From Pleomorphomonas sp. T1.2MG-36 (GTDB taxonomy: Bacteria > Pseudomonadota > Alphaproteobacteria > Rhizobiales > Pleomorphomonadaceae), in the NCBI RefSeq assembly GCF_950100655.1, contig NZ_CATNLY010000034.1, positions 310,001 to 374,000 of the forward strand: 64,000 nt of DNA. The letters run 5' to 3'. Positions 21,063-31,388 of the stretch are shown one piece after another (positions within the stretch are counted from its first letter, which is position 1; every line of letters starts with the position of its first letter). The position numbers and the translations under genes are program-made. The notes beneath the pieces were generated by a model. The model made no database searches. It worked only from the letters and a program-made list of their open reading frames with translations, and was not told where the DNA came from.

Positions 21063-22040
21063 TCAGCCGCCACCGATCAGGATGCCGGCCGCAAGCACCA
21101 GAGCGCCGCCGATGACCACCTGGATCACCGCCCGGAAGAACGGCGTCTCCATGTAGCGGTTCTGGATACCGGCGATGGCCCACAGCTCGATGAAGACGAT
21201 GACCAGCGCGATTCCCGTGGCGAGGTGGAAGTTCGGCACCAGATAGGGAAGCGCGTGGCCCAGGCCACCGATCGCCGTCATGATGCCGGAGGCGAGGCCC
21301 CGCTTGATCGGCGAACCGCGCCCCGAGATGACGCCGTCATCGTGGGCAGCCTCGGTAAAGCCCATAGAGATGCCGGCGCCGACCGAGGCGGCGAGCGCGA
21401 CCTGGAAGGTGGTCCAGGAGTTCTGCGTGGCGAAGGCGGTGGCGAAGATCGGCGCCAGCGTCGACACCGAGCCGTCCATCAGCCCGGCAAGACCCGGCTG
21501 CACGTAGGTGAGAATGAACTGGCGACGGGCAACCATCGCCTCTTCCTTCTCGGCCGAAGGTCCGACGTTCTCCTCGCGGGCGATTTCGGCGCCTTCCATG
21601 TGGTGGCGCTCCTGCTCGGCGAGATCTCCGAGCAGGCGACGGGCGCCGGCGTCCGAAACGCGCTTGGCCGCCTCCGTGTAGAAAGCGTAAGCCTGCGCCT
21701 CCATGCGCGCCGCCTCTTCGCGGATGCGCTCGATGCCGAGGTTCTCGACGAGCCACACCGGCTGGCGGGCGTAGTAGCCGGCAACGTGCTCGCGGCGGAT
21801 CAGCGGGATCACCGCCCCGAACAGACGCTCGTGCTCGGCGATCAGGAAGCGGCGGTGGCCGTCCTCGTCCTTGACCATCTCGTCGAACATCGCCGCCGTC
21901 GCCGGATAATCCTTGCGCAGCTTCTCGGCATAGCTCGCGTAGATGCGGGCATCGTCCTCCTCGCTGGAGATGGCCAGGGCCAGGATCTCCTGCTCGTTGA
22001 GATCGGAAAAGCGGCGTCGGTTGCCAAGTGAATTGAACAT
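21063..22040 (-). CDS. mbfA: Iron exporter MbfA (ferritin-like/VIT1 fusion)
   Basis: An inner-membrane iron exporter made of an N-terminal rubrerythrin-like diiron domain and a C-terminal VIT1/CCC1 transporter. In the first 160 residues the diiron ligand helices are visible: SSEEDDARIYASYAEKL, MVKDEDGHRRFL, ARMEAQAYAFY and LAEQERHHMEGAE. The second half has VIT1 features (GLMDGSVSTLAPIFATA, SMGFTEAAHDD) and about five membrane segments. In Agrobacterium and Bradyrhizobium MbfA is iron-induced and protects against iron and peroxide stress. Here it is last in a five-gene operon, 7 bp after the sensor kinase. ATG at 22040 gives GAGG spacing of 5; 22043 is possible. Confidence 0.92.
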   Translation of the reverse strand: MFNSLGNRRRFSDLNEQEILALAISSEEDDARIYASYAEKLRKDYPATAAMFDEMVKDEDGHRRFLIAEHERLFGAVIPLIRREHVAGYYARQPVWLVENLGIERIREEAARMEAQAYAFYTEAAKRVSDAGARRLLGDLAEQERHHMEGAEIAREENVGPSAEKEEAMVARRQFILTYVQPGLAGLMDGSVSTLAPIFATAFATQNSWTTFQVALAASVGAGISMGFTEAAHDDGVISGRGSPIKRGLASGIMTAIGGLGHALPYLVPNFHLATGIALVIVFIELWAIAGIQNRYMETPFFRAVIQVVIGGALVLAAGILIGGG

Positions 22041-22047
22041 CATGTCC

Positions 22048-23448
22048 TCACGAACGAACAAAGGCGACGCGGGCACTGGAACCTTCGCCCGGCGCGGAAC
22101 GGATCGACAGCGCCGCGCCGTGCAGGACGGCGATCCGCTCGACGATGGTAAGGCCGAGGCCGAGCGACCCCGACGCCTTCACGCGACCGAACTCGCCCCG
22201 CGCCTCGCGCGGAACAAAACCTGAGCCGTTGTCGGAGACAGTGAGACTGCCATCCTCGCAGACCGTCACAACGATATCGACGCCGCGACCGGCATGCTTG
22301 AGGCTGTTCTCTATCAGATTTCTTACGACGTTCTGTATCAGCGAAGGTACCAATCTCACCACTACGGGACCGGCGCCCTCGTAGGCGATGGTCGCCCCTC
22401 TATCGAGAACGAGGGGCGCCATGTCGGCCACCACATCGGCGGCAAGAGCGGCAAGGTCGGTCTCGACGAAGGCAGCCTCCTCGACGACGTCGAGACGGGC
22501 AAGGTCCGTCAACTGCTCGAGGATATGCAGAAGGCGCTCGATATCGGCTTCGGCGCGGCGGGCGCGAGGATCGTCGATCCGGTCGAGTTCGAGTCGCAGC
22601 ACCGCCAGCGGGGTGCGTATCTCGTGAGCGACGGCGGCCGAAAACACTTTCTGCGCCGTCATGATCTCGGCGGCCCGCGAGAACAGCCTGTTGATCGCCT
22701 CCACGAGCCCTGCGACTTCACTGGGCATCGCGGCATCGATCGACAGGGACGTCGGCGACCGAGGATCGAGGGCATCCGCCGCCCGGGCCGCCGCGGAAAC
22801 CGGCCGGAGCGCCGCCCCGATCGACAGGATGGTGGCGCCGACGGTCAGCACCAGCATTAGCCCCATCGGCACCAGCATGTGGTCGATCATCTCGTAGGTA
22901 AGGATGGAGCCGAGGAAATGGCCGGGGTCGTGCAGGACCGCGACGTCGACGAGGACGCGTTCTCCATCGATGACGAAAGCGCGCCCACCGGCGACGCTGA
23001 GCGGCTTGCCTGGCTCGATCGCCCGTTGCCAGAAATCGGGCGCATTGCCCGGCGGCGGCAGGAAGTGCTCCTCGCACTCCTCGCCGCAATTGGAATGGAT
23101 GATCCGCCCATCCGCGCCCCGGATACGCACGAACGTGGCCGGCGGCAGATGATCGAGGGCGGCGCCGTCGTCGTCCGCGCGGCCACCGCCGTCGATGTCA
23201 TCGACATCGCCCATGTAGCGGTCGACCACCGGCGCATCCGGGTCGAGCGTCAGAAGGCCGTTCACGCGATGGATGGACGCCGCGATCGCCTCGGTTTCGC
23301 GCTCGACCAGGATATGGCCGAGCTCCTCGTCATCGAACCAGTAGCGGGCGAAGACCATGGCCACCTGCAGCAGCATGGCTAGAAGCGCGAAGGCGAGGAT
23401 GCGGCGACCGACCAGCCCGGCCAGCCGCTTTCGGCGGTGCCCGCTCAT
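22048..23448 (-). CDS. Sensor histidine kinase with acidic, cysteine-containing periplasmic domain
   Basis: A 466-residue membrane sensor kinase. Membrane segment 1 lies at about residues 14-34 and segment 2 at about 190-212, with a periplasmic domain between. That domain has an Asp-rich run (about 80-93) and H118-x2-C121-x3-C125-x2-H128, which look like metal ligands. A HAMP-like linker follows, then the H-box with phosphorylated His275 (AVAHEIRTPLAV), the N-box (NLIENSLKHA) and G-boxes (VSDNGSGF, GLGLTIV). ATG at 23448 overlaps the response-regulator stop by 4 nt (ATGA). The product presumably phosphorylates that regulator; iron or another metal as signal is an inference from MbfA downstream. 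Confidence 0.93.
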   Translation of the reverse strand: MSGHRRKRLAGLVGRRILAFALLAMLLQVAMVFARYWFDDEELGHILVERETEAIAASIHRVNGLLTLDPDAPVVDRYMGDVDDIDGGGRADDDGAALDHLPPATFVRIRGADGRIIHSNCGEECEEHFLPPPGNAPDFWQRAIEPGKPLSVAGGRAFVIDGERVLVDVAVLHDPGHFLGSILTYEMIDHMLVPMGLMLVLTVGATILSIGAALRPVSAAARAADALDPRSPTSLSIDAAMPSEVAGLVEAINRLFSRAAEIMTAQKVFSAAVAHEIRTPLAVLRLELDRIDDPRARRAEADIERLLHILEQLTDLARLDVVEEAAFVETDLAALAADVVADMAPLVLDRGATIAYEGAGPVVVRLVPSLIQNVVRNLIENSLKHAGRGVDIVVTVCEDGSLTVSDNGSGFVPREARGEFGRVKASGSLGLGLTIVERIAVLHGAALSIRSAPGEGSSARVAFVRS

Positions 23449-24146
23449 GAGGCGCCCTCGTCGGCACTGTCCGAAGAACACTCCCGCATCAGGTAGCCAA
23501 GGCCCCGCACCGTGGCGATCTCAACGCCGCTCCCGACCCCGTCGAGCTTTTTGCGCAGGCGCGAGACCGCCAGGTCGAGCGCATTGGCGGTCAGCTCGCT
23601 GTCATAGTCGGACAGCGTCGTCTCCAGCCGGCGGCGCGGCACCAGACGGCCGACGTCGCGCATCAAGGTCTCGCAGAGCGCCCGTTCGCGCGGCGGCAGC
23701 GCCACGGGTTCGCCGTCGGCGGTCAGCAGAGCCGCCGCCGGATCGTAGGCGAGACGGCCGGCGACCAGCACCGGCTGCAACGCCGTCAGCGAGCGCCGCA
23801 GCATCGCCCGGCAACGCGCCAGGAACTCACGATGATGGAACGGCTTGACCAGATAGTCGTCGGCGCCAGCGTCGAGGCCGGCAATGCGCTCCTCGACCGA
23901 GCCGCGCGCGGTGAGGATCAGCACGGGCGTTGCATCGGCGGAGCGACGGATGGCGCGCAGAAGGTCCAGTCCGTCGCCATCCGGCAAGCCAAGATCGAGC
24001 AGGATCAGGTCGAAATCGGTCGCGGCAATGGCCGCTTCCGCCTCGGCCAGCGTGCCGACCGCGTCGAGACGCCACCCCGCTTCGCGCACCGCTTCTCCGA
24101 GCAGGGCGACGAGCCGGGTACTGTCCTCGACGAGGAGAAGACGCAT
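23445..24146 (-). CDS. OmpR-family response regulator
   Basis: A 233-residue regulator: receiver domain with acidic pocket near Asp8, phosphoacceptor Asp51 (LLDLGLPDGDG), Thr79 (LILTARG) and Lys101 (DDYLVKPF), then a winged-helix DNA-binding domain (LPPRERALCETLM, NALDLAVSRLRKKLDG, VRGLGYLM). It is closest in type to the QseB/PmrA/BasR group that pairs with periplasmic-domain sensors. Its start overlaps the cytochrome gene stop by 1 nt (TGATG) and its stop overlaps the kinase start by 4 nt, so all are co-translated. Confidence 0.95.
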   Translation of the reverse strand: MRLLLVEDSTRLVALLGEAVREAGWRLDAVGTLAEAEAAIAATDFDLILLDLGLPDGDGLDLLRAIRRSADATPVLILTARGSVEERIAGLDAGADDYLVKPFHHREFLARCRAMLRRSLTALQPVLVAGRLAYDPAAALLTADGEPVALPPRERALCETLMRDVGRLVPRRRLETTLSDYDSELTANALDLAVSRLRKKLDGVGSGVEIATVRGLGYLMRECSSDSADEGAS

Positions 24147-24691
24147 CAGGCGCGCTTTCTGCCCGTGACCATCGACCAGACAAGATTCTCGCGGTGTCGC
24201 AGGCTTACGACGATGGCGGCGGCCGCATGAACCAGCGCCAGCACCATGATGGCGTTGGCGAGCCCGCCATGCAACTCCTCAAGCCAGTCTTCTCCCCAGA
24301 AGGCGTCGAGTGTCGTCATCCAACCCGTCATGGCGGTGGCAAGCAGCAGCGCCATCAAGGCCAGCATCATCACGGCGGCTGCTGGATTGTGCCCGAGGTG
24401 GCGTGGCTCCTCACGACGGAAAAGCGCCTTGAGATAGGGAATGAGGCGGGACGGCGTTGGGAAGAAGTCGCCGAAGCGGGCATGACGGGTGCCGATGAAG
24501 CCCCAGACGAGCCGGATCAGCACGGCGCCGATCACGACATAGCCGGCGTAGCGGTGATAAAGGCGACCGGGCTTGAGGATGAAAAGGTTGAGACCGACGG
24601 CAATGACCACCGTCCAGTGAAACAGACGGACGACCGGATCCCAGACCCGGACCGTCCGCGGCGGATTGCCGCCGGCGGACGTTTCGGACAT
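24146..24691 (-). CDS. Cytochrome b/b6-domain (b561-type) membrane protein
   Basis: A 181-residue four-helix membrane cytochrome. Four His suited to ligate two hemes b lie in membrane helices: His25 (RLFHWTV), His46 (RLYHRYAG), His141 (EELHGGLAN) and His155 (LALVHAAAA). The family includes hydrogenase b-type cytochromes and is often paired with PepSY or small c-type partners. It probably passes electrons across the membrane; the donor and acceptor are unknown. ATG at 24691 lies 4 nt after the PepSY stop. A GTG 8 codons upstream would overlap PepSY and is less likely. Confidence 0.9.
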   Translation of the reverse strand: MSETSAGGNPPRTVRVWDPVVRLFHWTVVIAVGLNLFILKPGRLYHRYAGYVVIGAVLIRLVWGFIGTRHARFGDFFPTPSRLIPYLKALFRREEPRHLGHNPAAAVMMLALMALLLATAMTGWMTTLDAFWGEDWLEELHGGLANAIMVLALVHAAAAIVVSLRHRENLVWSMVTGRKRA

Positions 24692-24695
24692 GGGA

Positions 24696-24980
24696 TCACT
24701 CACCCGCTTCGTCACCGGCCTTCTCGCCAGTCGACGGATTGAACAGGACCTCGGCCTTCTTGCCGTCCTTGTCGAAGGCGTAGACCTCGTAGCAGGTCCC
24801 CTCGATCTTCACTTTCTTGATTTTGCTGTAGCCGGCCGCCTCGGCCTTGGCCTTGATGGCATCGATGCTGAGCCAGGTATCCTTCGCGGCGCTGGTGCAA
24901 CTGGCATTCTCGTCGTCGGCGAAGGCGGCAACCGGGGTGAGCATCAGAGCGAAGGCGGCGGCAACCAGAGAGATCTTCAT
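24696..24980 (-). CDS. Secreted PepSY domain protein
   Basis: A 94-residue periplasmic protein with a Sec signal (MKISLVAAAFALMLTPVAAFA, cleavage near residue 21) and one PepSY domain (AIKAKAEAAGY, VKIEGTCYEVYAFDKDG). Two cysteines, near residues 28 and 63, could form a disulfide. Such small PepSY proteins commonly sit beside b-type cytochromes and two-component systems. It is first in the operon with the cytochrome, regulator, kinase and MbfA; about 100 bp separates it from purH and should hold the operon promoter. Confidence 0.88.
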   Translation of the reverse strand: MKISLVAAAFALMLTPVAAFADDENASCTSAAKDTWLSIDAIKAKAEAAGYSKIKKVKIEGTCYEVYAFDKDGKKAEVLFNPSTGEKAGDEAGE

Positions 24981-25082
24981 GCGGGGGTCCTCGAAAAACG
25001 GGCCGGCGCGTCGATCGCGCCGGCCCGCTCACCTTGGATCGGGAAACCTGTCGGGCACCTGTCGGCAGGAGGGAATGGCGCC

Positions 25083-26672
25083 TCAGTGCCTGAAGTGGCG
25101 CATGCCGGTGAACACCATGGCGATGCCGGCCTTGTCAGCGGCGGCGATCACCTCGGCGTCGTGGATGGAACCACCCGGCTGGATGGCGGCGGTGGCACCG
25201 GCGGCGATCGCCGACTCAAGACCGTCGGCGAAGGGGAAGAAGGCGTCGGAAGCGACGACCGATCCCTTGGCGAGCGAGTCCTTGAGACCTGCCGTCTCGG
25301 CCGCCTCGCCGGCCCGGATGGCGGCGATGCGCGCGGAATCGACGCGGTTCATCTGCCCCGCGCCGATGCCGGCGGTGGCGCAATCCTTCACGTAGACGAT
25401 GGCGTTGGACTTGACGTGCTTGCAGACCTTGAAGGCGAACAGGAGGTCGGCGAGCTCACCATCGGTCGGCGCCCGCTTGGTCACCACCTTGAGGTCGGCG
25501 GCGGTGACGACGCCGTTGTCGCGCGACTGGACGAGCAGACCGCCGGCCACCGTCTTGGCGGTGATGCCGGGCGCCTTGGGATCGGGCAGGCCGCCGGTGA
25601 CCAGGAGGCGCAGGTTCTTCTTGGCGCCGACGATGGCGATCGCCTCGTCGGTGGCCGACGGGGCGATGATCACCTCGGTGAAGATCTCGACGATCTTCTT
25701 CGCCGTGTCGGCGTCGAGCGTGCCATTCAGCGCCACGATGCCGCCATAGGCCGACACCGGATCGCAGCGGTGCGCCTTGACGTAGGCCTCGAGCAGCGTC
25801 GCGCCAGTGGCGACGCCACAGGGGTTGGCGTGCTTGATGATGGCGACGGCCGGCACGGCCGGATCGAACTCGGCCACCAGCTCGAAGGCGGCGTCGGTGT
25901 CGTTGATGTTGTTGTAGGAGAGCACCTTGCCCTGCAACTGCGTTGCCGTGGAGACACCGGGTCGAATGTCTGTCGACCGATAGAAGCGAGCCCACTGGTG
26001 CGGGTTCTCGCCATAGCGCATGTCCTCGGCAAGCTTGCCGCCGACGGCGACGAAATCGCCCGTCTTGCCGCCGAGCACGCCAGCGAACCAGCCGGAAATC
26101 GCCGCGTCATAAGCGCCAGTGCGCGCATAGGCCTTGGCGGCGAAGCGACGGCGGGTGTCGAAGGTGACGCCGCCCTGGTCCATCTCGTCGATCACCGCCT
26201 GATAGTCGGCCGGCTCGACCAGCACGGTCACGTAGGCATGGTTCTTCGAGGCGGCGCGGATCATCGCGGGGCCACCGATGTCGATGTTCTCGATGGTCTC
26301 CTCGTAACCGGCGCCCCGCGCCACCGTCTCCTCGAAGGGGTAGAGGTTGACCACCAGGATGTCGATCGGCTGAATTCCATGGTCGGCCATCGCCTTGACA
26401 TGGCCGGCGTCGTCGCGGACGGCGAGAAGGCCGCCGTGCACCTTGGGATGCAGCGTCTTGACACGGCCATCCATGATTTCCGGGAAGCCGGTGAAATCGG
26501 CGACTTCCGTGACGGGAATGCCGGCCTCGCTCAGAAGCTTTTTCGAGCCGCCGGTGGTGAGCAACTCGACGCCGCGGTCCGCGAGGGCGCGGGCGAACTC
26601 GATGAGGCCCGTCTTGTCGGAAACGGAAAGCAGCGCGCGCTTGGGAGCGACGCGATCGGGATGGCCAGCCAT
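25083..26672 (-). CDS. purH: Bifunctional AICAR formyltransferase / IMP cyclohydrolase
   Basis: Catalyses the last two steps of IMP synthesis. At 529 residues it has the usual size. The N-terminal cyclohydrolase part shows [37 protein letters not shown] and [17 protein letters not shown]; the transformylase part shows [23 protein letters not shown] and [13 protein letters not shown] at 26672 follows GGAGA by 7 nt. It is transcribed leftward; the PepSY operon begins about 100 bp downstream of its stop, so read-through is possible. Confidence 0.97.
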   Translation of the reverse strand: MAGHPDRVAPKRALLSVSDKTGLIEFARALADRGVELLTTGGSKKLLSEAGIPVTEVADFTGFPEIMDGRVKTLHPKVHGGLLAVRDDAGHVKAMADHGIQPIDILVVNLYPFEETVARGAGYEETIENIDIGGPAMIRAASKNHAYVTVLVEPADYQAVIDEMDQGGVTFDTRRRFAAKAYARTGAYDAAISGWFAGVLGGKTGDFVAVGGKLAEDMRYGENPHQWARFYRSTDIRPGVSTATQLQGKVLSYNNINDTDAAFELVAEFDPAVPAVAIIKHANPCGVATGATLLEAYVKAHRCDPVSAYGGIVALNGTLDADTAKKIVEIFTEVIIAPSATDEAIAIVGAKKNLRLLVTGGLPDPKAPGITAKTVAGGLLVQSRDNGVVTAADLKVVTKRAPTDGELADLLFAFKVCKHVKSNAIVYVKDCATAGIGAGQMNRVDSARIAAIRAGEAAETAGLKDSLAKGSVVASDAFFPFADGLESAIAAGATAAIQPGGSIHDAEVIAAADKAGIAMVFTGMRHFRH

Positions 26673-26788
26673 GGGGATGTCTCCGGGAGTGGGGATGGCG
26701 GCGCGATAGCACGAATGGCCGTCGCGCGGAACCCGCGCCCAATCGATTTGGGTCGACAATCGCCGCTTTCTCCGCCGAAAGCGGACCG

Positions 26789-28534
26789 TCAGCCGCCAGC
26801 GAAGAGATCGGGGCCCAGCCTCGGATCGCGCCCGCGCGGCCGGCCGCGTTGGCCCTCGGCGGTTCGGGTCATCGCCCAGGCCACTTCCGGCGTCACCCGC
26901 GCCCGCCCCGGCAGCACGATCTGCAAGCTCTTGCGGCGGCCGAGCGTGTCGGACAGGAACACGCTGTCTTCCAGTTCGGGCGCGATCAGCCCGCAGGTGA
27001 AGGTCCAGGCCTCGCCGTCGGGGGCGACGAGCAGCACGTCTCCACCGGCGGTGCGGCTTGCCCGGATCAGCGGATGCAGGTGGAAACGGATGGCGAAGCG
27101 ATCGTGGCGCGGCTTGCGGCCGGCGAAACTCAACCGATCCGAGCCGACGATTTCGCCGCCATCGATGCGGAGGACGAGCCGCCGCTCGTGAATGGCGCCG
27201 AACCGGCCGGAATAGCCGTCATGGCTTGCCGCCAGCGCGATGACGTCGTCGCGATCCTCGCGGACCACCGGTACGTTGCGCGGACCGTCGATCATCACCG
27301 AGCCGAGCCGGCGAACGAGGCGAGGCGTGTCGAGGAAGGCGCCCGAGGACACGTCCTCGAGCGACAGCGTCGAATGGGCGGGCGTCGAGCGGGCGGCCGA
27401 ATGCCAGCGCGGATCGTCGGCCGCGCCGCAGTTGACGATGAAGCGGTTGGGACCGCTCGACATTTCGAAGGACAGGCAACCGGCATGCGCCTTCTGGCTA
27501 ACGCCGACCGGCGGGATCGGACCGGCATCCATCAGAATCACCGTACCGCCCGCTTCGAGCCTCTGGTAGCCGGAGTGGCTGGCGTTCTCGACCGGACGGC
27601 CATGGGTGTCGTCATAGGCGTTCAGCGTTGCGAGCTGGCCGGCATGGCTGGCGCTCATGCCGTTGAAGTGCGGCAGGCTGCCGTCGGAATGACGGAAGAA
27701 GCGCAGCATCGGCATCATGCGGTCGATGGCGACGATCAGTGCCTGGGGCGGGTTGACGCCGCGATTGGAATAGGCCTGTCGCAACGGCAGGAGATCGGTC
27801 AAAAGGTCGGCGATCACCGATGGATCGCGGCTGATATGACCGCCATCCGGCAGGATCTGCCGGCGGAGTTCCTGCTCCAGCCGCAGGCCAGCCTGGCGGG
27901 CGAGCCGTCCCTGATTGTCGGCGGACAGCGCGAAGACACCAACGGCCACGGCGGCGAGAAGGCGCGGATACCCATCCACGGCGTCGCTCTGGCGGCCGCG
28001 CAACCGGCGCACCTGCCTGACCAGCGACCGCAGGAAGCGGCGGTAGAAGGCCCGATCGGCATCTTTCAGGATCAGTGGCGACTGGGTGATCCAGGCGATT
28101 ACCCGCCGGGCCATGTTCTCGGTCTCGTAGGCCTCCGGCGGCGCATGCGCCTCCTGGGCGATCCAGTCGGCGACGAGAGCCCGGGCATTCTGGCGGGCCA
28201 GCGCATTCTCGGCCGCCCTGAGATGCCTCAGCCAGGAGAAACCGTGCAGCGCCCGCGTCCACTCGGCCGATGGCGACGGCATGTCGAAGGGCGAGCGGCC
28301 GCCCGTCTCCACCATCTTGCCGGCAAACGCGTAGAGACCGGCATAGATGTCGGCGGCGATCGTCGGGTCGGTGGTGCGAATATCCTGCGGGGCGATGACC
28401 AGCCGTTCCGGGGTCGATCCGGGCCAGCGCCAACGCGAGAAGGGGCCGCGTTCCAGCGCCGTGACGGCACGGCGGAGGGCCAGCTCACCGGCGAACAGCA
28501 CCAGCCGGGCCGTGCCGGCGACTTGTGCGCGCAT
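26789..28534 (-). CDS. Heparinase II/III family protein
   Basis: A 581-residue protein with an N-terminal alpha-toroid (residues about 90-350) and a C-terminal heparinase II/III beta-domain ([47 protein letters not shown]). Family members are polysaccharide lyases, but this rhizobial housekeeping branch is uncharacterised and no signal peptide is seen at the chosen start. ATG at 28534 has AAAGGGG 7 nt upstream. It follows rsmB in the same direction, an arrangement I recall as common in Hyphomicrobiales, with about 148 bp between. Confidence 0.87.
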   Translation of the reverse strand: MRAQVAGTARLVLFAGELALRRAVTALERGPFSRWRWPGSTPERLVIAPQDIRTTDPTIAADIYAGLYAFAGKMVETGGRSPFDMPSPSAEWTRALHGFSWLRHLRAAENALARQNARALVADWIAQEAHAPPEAYETENMARRVIAWITQSPLILKDADRAFYRRFLRSLVRQVRRLRGRQSDAVDGYPRLLAAVAVGVFALSADNQGRLARQAGLRLEQELRRQILPDGGHISRDPSVIADLLTDLLPLRQAYSNRGVNPPQALIVAIDRMMPMLRFFRHSDGSLPHFNGMSASHAGQLATLNAYDDTHGRPVENASHSGYQRLEAGGTVILMDAGPIPPVGVSQKAHAGCLSFEMSSGPNRFIVNCGAADDPRWHSAARSTPAHSTLSLEDVSSGAFLDTPRLVRRLGSVMIDGPRNVPVVREDRDDVIALAASHDGYSGRFGAIHERRLVLRIDGGEIVGSDRLSFAGRKPRHDRFAIRFHLHPLIRASRTAGGDVLLVAPDGEAWTFTCGLIAPELEDSVFLSDTLGRRKSLQIVLPGRARVTPEVAWAMTRTAEGQRGRPRGRDPRLGPDLFAGG

Positions 28535-28682
28535 CGTCAGGCCCCTTTCTGTGCTGGAGCAGGAATCACTCGCCCTTCGGAGAAACCGGAGGCGCTCATC
28601 ACGGCATGAGACGCCCAGCTTGGTTACCAAGTGGTATGCGAGGCCGATCAAATTTTCCGGCAACCGGACCGGCCGTCCGCCG

Positions 28683-30125
28683 TCACTGACGGCGGAGGCG
28701 GGCGGCGAAGAAACCGTCGAGCCCGGAAAGCCGGGCCTCTTCCTGCTTGAGGTGCGACGGCAGGGTGCGGACAAACCCCTCCGGCGTGACGATCTCCGAG
28801 AGACCGAAAACCTCGTCCGCCGTCACCGGCACCAGGTCGAGCGGCGCCTCGATCAGCCTGAGGCGACGAATCTGGTCCTGCCCCTCCTCCGGCTCCAGCG
28901 AGCAGGTGGAATAGACGAGGAGGCCGCCAGGCCTCAGCATGCGGATCGCCTGATCGATCAGGCGGCGCTGCACGGCGGCAAGCGTCGGCACGTCGGCCGG
29001 CTTCTTTCCGACTGCCCCGTCGGGATGGCGGCGCAAGGTGCCGGTCGCCGTGCAAGGCGCGTCGAGCAACACCATATCGAAGGTGCCTCCCAGCCACTCG
29101 GTGGCATCGGCCTTGACGAGGTTGGCCTTGAGACCGAGGCGATAGAGGTTGCGTTCGAGGCGTTGCAGACGATGGTAGGATACGTCGATGGCGGTAACGT
29201 CGGCGCCGAGCGCGGCCAGCTGGGCCGTCTTGCCGCCGGGCGCCGCGCAGAGGTCGACGACCTTCTTGCCCTTGACGTCGCCCAGGAGATGGACCGGCAG
29301 CGTGGCGGCGGCGTCCTGCACCCACCAGCCACCCTCCTCGTAGCCGTCGATCTTCTCGACGGCGCCCGTGACGGGAAGGCGCACCGAACCGTTGGGGAGC
29401 TTGATCCCACCCAGCCGGGCAGCCCAACCGTCCGGATCGGACTTCACGGTGAGGTCGAGCGTCGGCTCGAAGGCGTTCATGGCGGCAATGTCGCGCGCCA
29501 CGTCGGTCCCATAGTTTGCGCTCCAGCGTTCCATCAGCCACGCTGGCGTGTTGAGGGTGATGGCATCCTGTTCGGCGAGGATGGTCGCCTTGTTTTCCGA
29601 GACGCGGCGCAGGACGGCGTTGACGACGCCCTTGAACGGCATGGCGGCCTTGTCGGCGCCGGCCAGCTCGACACCGAGCGCCACGGCGGCGTGGTCGGCA
29701 ACGTCCATGAACATGATCTGGGCCGCCGAAACAGCGATCACCGCTTTCAGCGTACCGGCATCGTCCGGCAGCGGCCGCGTCAGAAAACGCCCGACAGCGT
29801 CATCGATCTGTCCGTGGCGGCGCAAGGCATAGCCGACGATGGCGCGGGCAAGACCGCGATCGCGCGGATCGAGGCGCTGATAACGCTCGGCAGCGGAACC
29901 CTTGTCGAGCAATGCGTCGAGGAGACGACCCTTCTGGACACCGTCCACGAGGTCAACGGCAACGGCACGCGCCTCCATGCCCTGCGGCCGCGGCGGCCGC
30001 CGGCCACCCTGAGGCGGACGCCCGCCTTTGAACGCCCCGCCCTTCTGGCCGTCATGCGGGCGTGCCGGCCTGAATGCGTTGCCGGTTTTTCCGCCGCTCT
30101 TGCGGCCTTTGTCGTCTGCGGTCAT
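28683..30125 (-). CDS. rsmB: 16S rRNA (cytosine-967 C5)-methyltransferase
   Basis: Methylates C967 of 16S rRNA with SAM. The 480-residue chain starts with a basic, Gly/Pro-rich tail (about 50 residues), then a NusB-like RNA-binding domain (VVNAVLRRV) and the Fmu/NSUN catalytic domain: [36 protein letters not shown] with one catalytic Cys, and [11 protein letters not shown] with the second. Its ATG overlaps the htpX stop by 4 nt (ATGA), so it is translated by coupling; there is no strong ribosome site of its own. Confidence 0.94.
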   Translation of the reverse strand: MTADDKGRKSGGKTGNAFRPARPHDGQKGGAFKGGRPPQGGRRPPRPQGMEARAVAVDLVDGVQKGRLLDALLDKGSAAERYQRLDPRDRGLARAIVGYALRRHGQIDDAVGRFLTRPLPDDAGTLKAVIAVSAAQIMFMDVADHAAVALGVELAGADKAAMPFKGVVNAVLRRVSENKATILAEQDAITLNTPAWLMERWSANYGTDVARDIAAMNAFEPTLDLTVKSDPDGWAARLGGIKLPNGSVRLPVTGAVEKIDGYEEGGWWVQDAAATLPVHLLGDVKGKKVVDLCAAPGGKTAQLAALGADVTAIDVSYHRLQRLERNLYRLGLKANLVKADATEWLGGTFDMVLLDAPCTATGTLRRHPDGAVGKKPADVPTLAAVQRRLIDQAIRMLRPGGLLVYSTCSLEPEEGQDQIRRLRLIEAPLDLVPVTADEVFGLSEIVTPEGFVRTLPSHLKQEEARLSGLDGFFAARLRRQ

Positions 30126-31102
30126 CCCCAGGGTCCACGGTTCGAGGGCCGTCCGACAGAACCGCCCCCACCCCATGGACCGCCCCGCGAACCACGTGGC
30201 GTGGCCCAGGGGCCACCCGCCACGGGCTCGGAGCTGCGCCGCCCGAAACCACCGCCATCCGCCATCGCCATCAGGGCGCGGATGCGGTTGCCGGTATCCG
30301 GGTGGGTCGAGAACAGGTTGTCCATCCTGGCGCCGGACAGCGGATTGATGATGAACAGATGCGCCGTAGCAGGATTTTGCTCCGCTGTCATGTTCGGCAC
30401 GCGATGGGCGGCCCCGGCGATCTTGTCGAGGGCAGAGGCGAGGGCCAGTGGATTACCGGAAATTTCGGCGCCCCGCCGGTCGGCGGCGTATTCTCGCGTC
30501 CGCGAGATGGCCATCTGCACCAGCATGGCGGCTAGCGGCGCCACGATGGCGGCGAGCAGAATGCCGATGCCGCCGAGCGGGCTGCGGTTCTCGCTGTCGC
30601 GGTTCATCGAGCCGAAGAACAGGCCGAAGTTGGCGAGCATCGAAATGGCACCGGCTATCGTCGCGGTCACCGTCATGGTCAGCGTGTCGCGGTTCTGCAC
30701 ATGGGCGAGCTCGTGCGCCATGACGCCGGCAATCTCCTCGCGATCGAGCATTTGCAGAAGGCCGGTGGTGGCGGCAACGGCTGCGTGATCGGGATCACGG
30801 CCGGTAGCAAAGGCATTGGGCTGCGGATTGTCGATGACGTAGACGGCCGGCATCGGCAGGCCGGCATTGGCGGCGAGGCGCTCGACGATAGCATAGTACT
30901 CCGGCGCGCCGGCCCGATCGACACGACGGGCGCGATGCATCGCCAGCACCATCTTGTCGGCATTCCAATAGGAGAAGAGGTTCATGCCGGCGGCGACCAC
31001 CAGCGCGATCAACATGCCGCCCTGGCCGCCGATCAGATAACCGGCGCCCATGAAGATCGCCGTCATCGCGGCGAGGAGGAGGGAGGTCTTGAAGAAATTC
31101 AT
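30122..31102 (-). CDS. htpX: Membrane zinc metalloprotease HtpX
   Basis: An inner-membrane M48 endopeptidase for quality control of membrane proteins. In the 326 residues there are N-terminal membrane segments (about 5-20 and 28-45), the zinc motif His130-Glu131-Leu-Ala-His134 ([14 protein letters not shown]), two further membrane segments, and [13 protein letters not shown] with the third ligand Glu. The last 40 residues are an unusual Gly/Pro/Arg-rich tail ([19 protein letters not shown]). ATG at 31102 has GGAAGG upstream. It is divergent from the SDHAF4-like gene and translationally coupled to rsmB. Confidence 0.95.
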   Translation of the reverse strand: MNFFKTSLLLAAMTAIFMGAGYLIGGQGGMLIALVVAAGMNLFSYWNADKMVLAMHRARRVDRAGAPEYYAIVERLAANAGLPMPAVYVIDNPQPNAFATGRDPDHAAVAATTGLLQMLDREEIAGVMAHELAHVQNRDTLTMTVTATIAGAISMLANFGLFFGSMNRDSENRSPLGGIGILLAAIVAPLAAMLVQMAISRTREYAADRRGAEISGNPLALASALDKIAGAAHRVPNMTAEQNPATAHLFIINPLSGARMDNLFSTHPDTGNRIRALMAMADGGGFGRRSSEPVAGGPWATPRGSRGGPWGGGGSVGRPSNRGPWG

Positions 31103-31190
31103 CTGTCCTTCCGGTGTCCGGCTGATATGCTGATCGGGTTTTCCGAAAGACAAGATGGTATGCCATCCACCCGCCATCAAGGATGCGCCC

Positions 31191-31388
31191 GTGACCGACA
31201 CTGACAACAAGTCCCCAGCGGCACCCCAGAAAACTCTGTCTCCCGCCGCCCTCCGGGCGCTGGCCGAAGCGGAGGAGCGCCGCCGCGCGGCCAGCGAAAG
31301 CCGTCCGCAGGAGATCGGCGGCCGGGGCGGCCTCGAACCGGCCCGCTATGGCGATTGGGAAGTGAAGGGCATCGCGGCCGACTTCTAG
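31191..31388 (+). CDS. DUF1674 protein, succinate dehydrogenase assembly factor 4 homologue
   Basis: A 65-residue protein ending in the family signature [23 protein letters not shown] and IAADF. The mitochondrial homologue (Sdh8/SDHAF4) binds flavinylated succinate dehydrogenase subunit A and aids complex assembly; the bacterial role is inferred. GTG at 31191 lies 7 nt after AAGGA. An upstream ATG at 31155 would add 12 residues without a good ribosome site. About 90 bp separates it from divergent htpX. Confidence 0.85.
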   Translation: MTDTDNKSPAAPQKTLSPAALRALAEAEERRRAASESRPQEIGGRGGLEPARYGDWEVKGIAADF

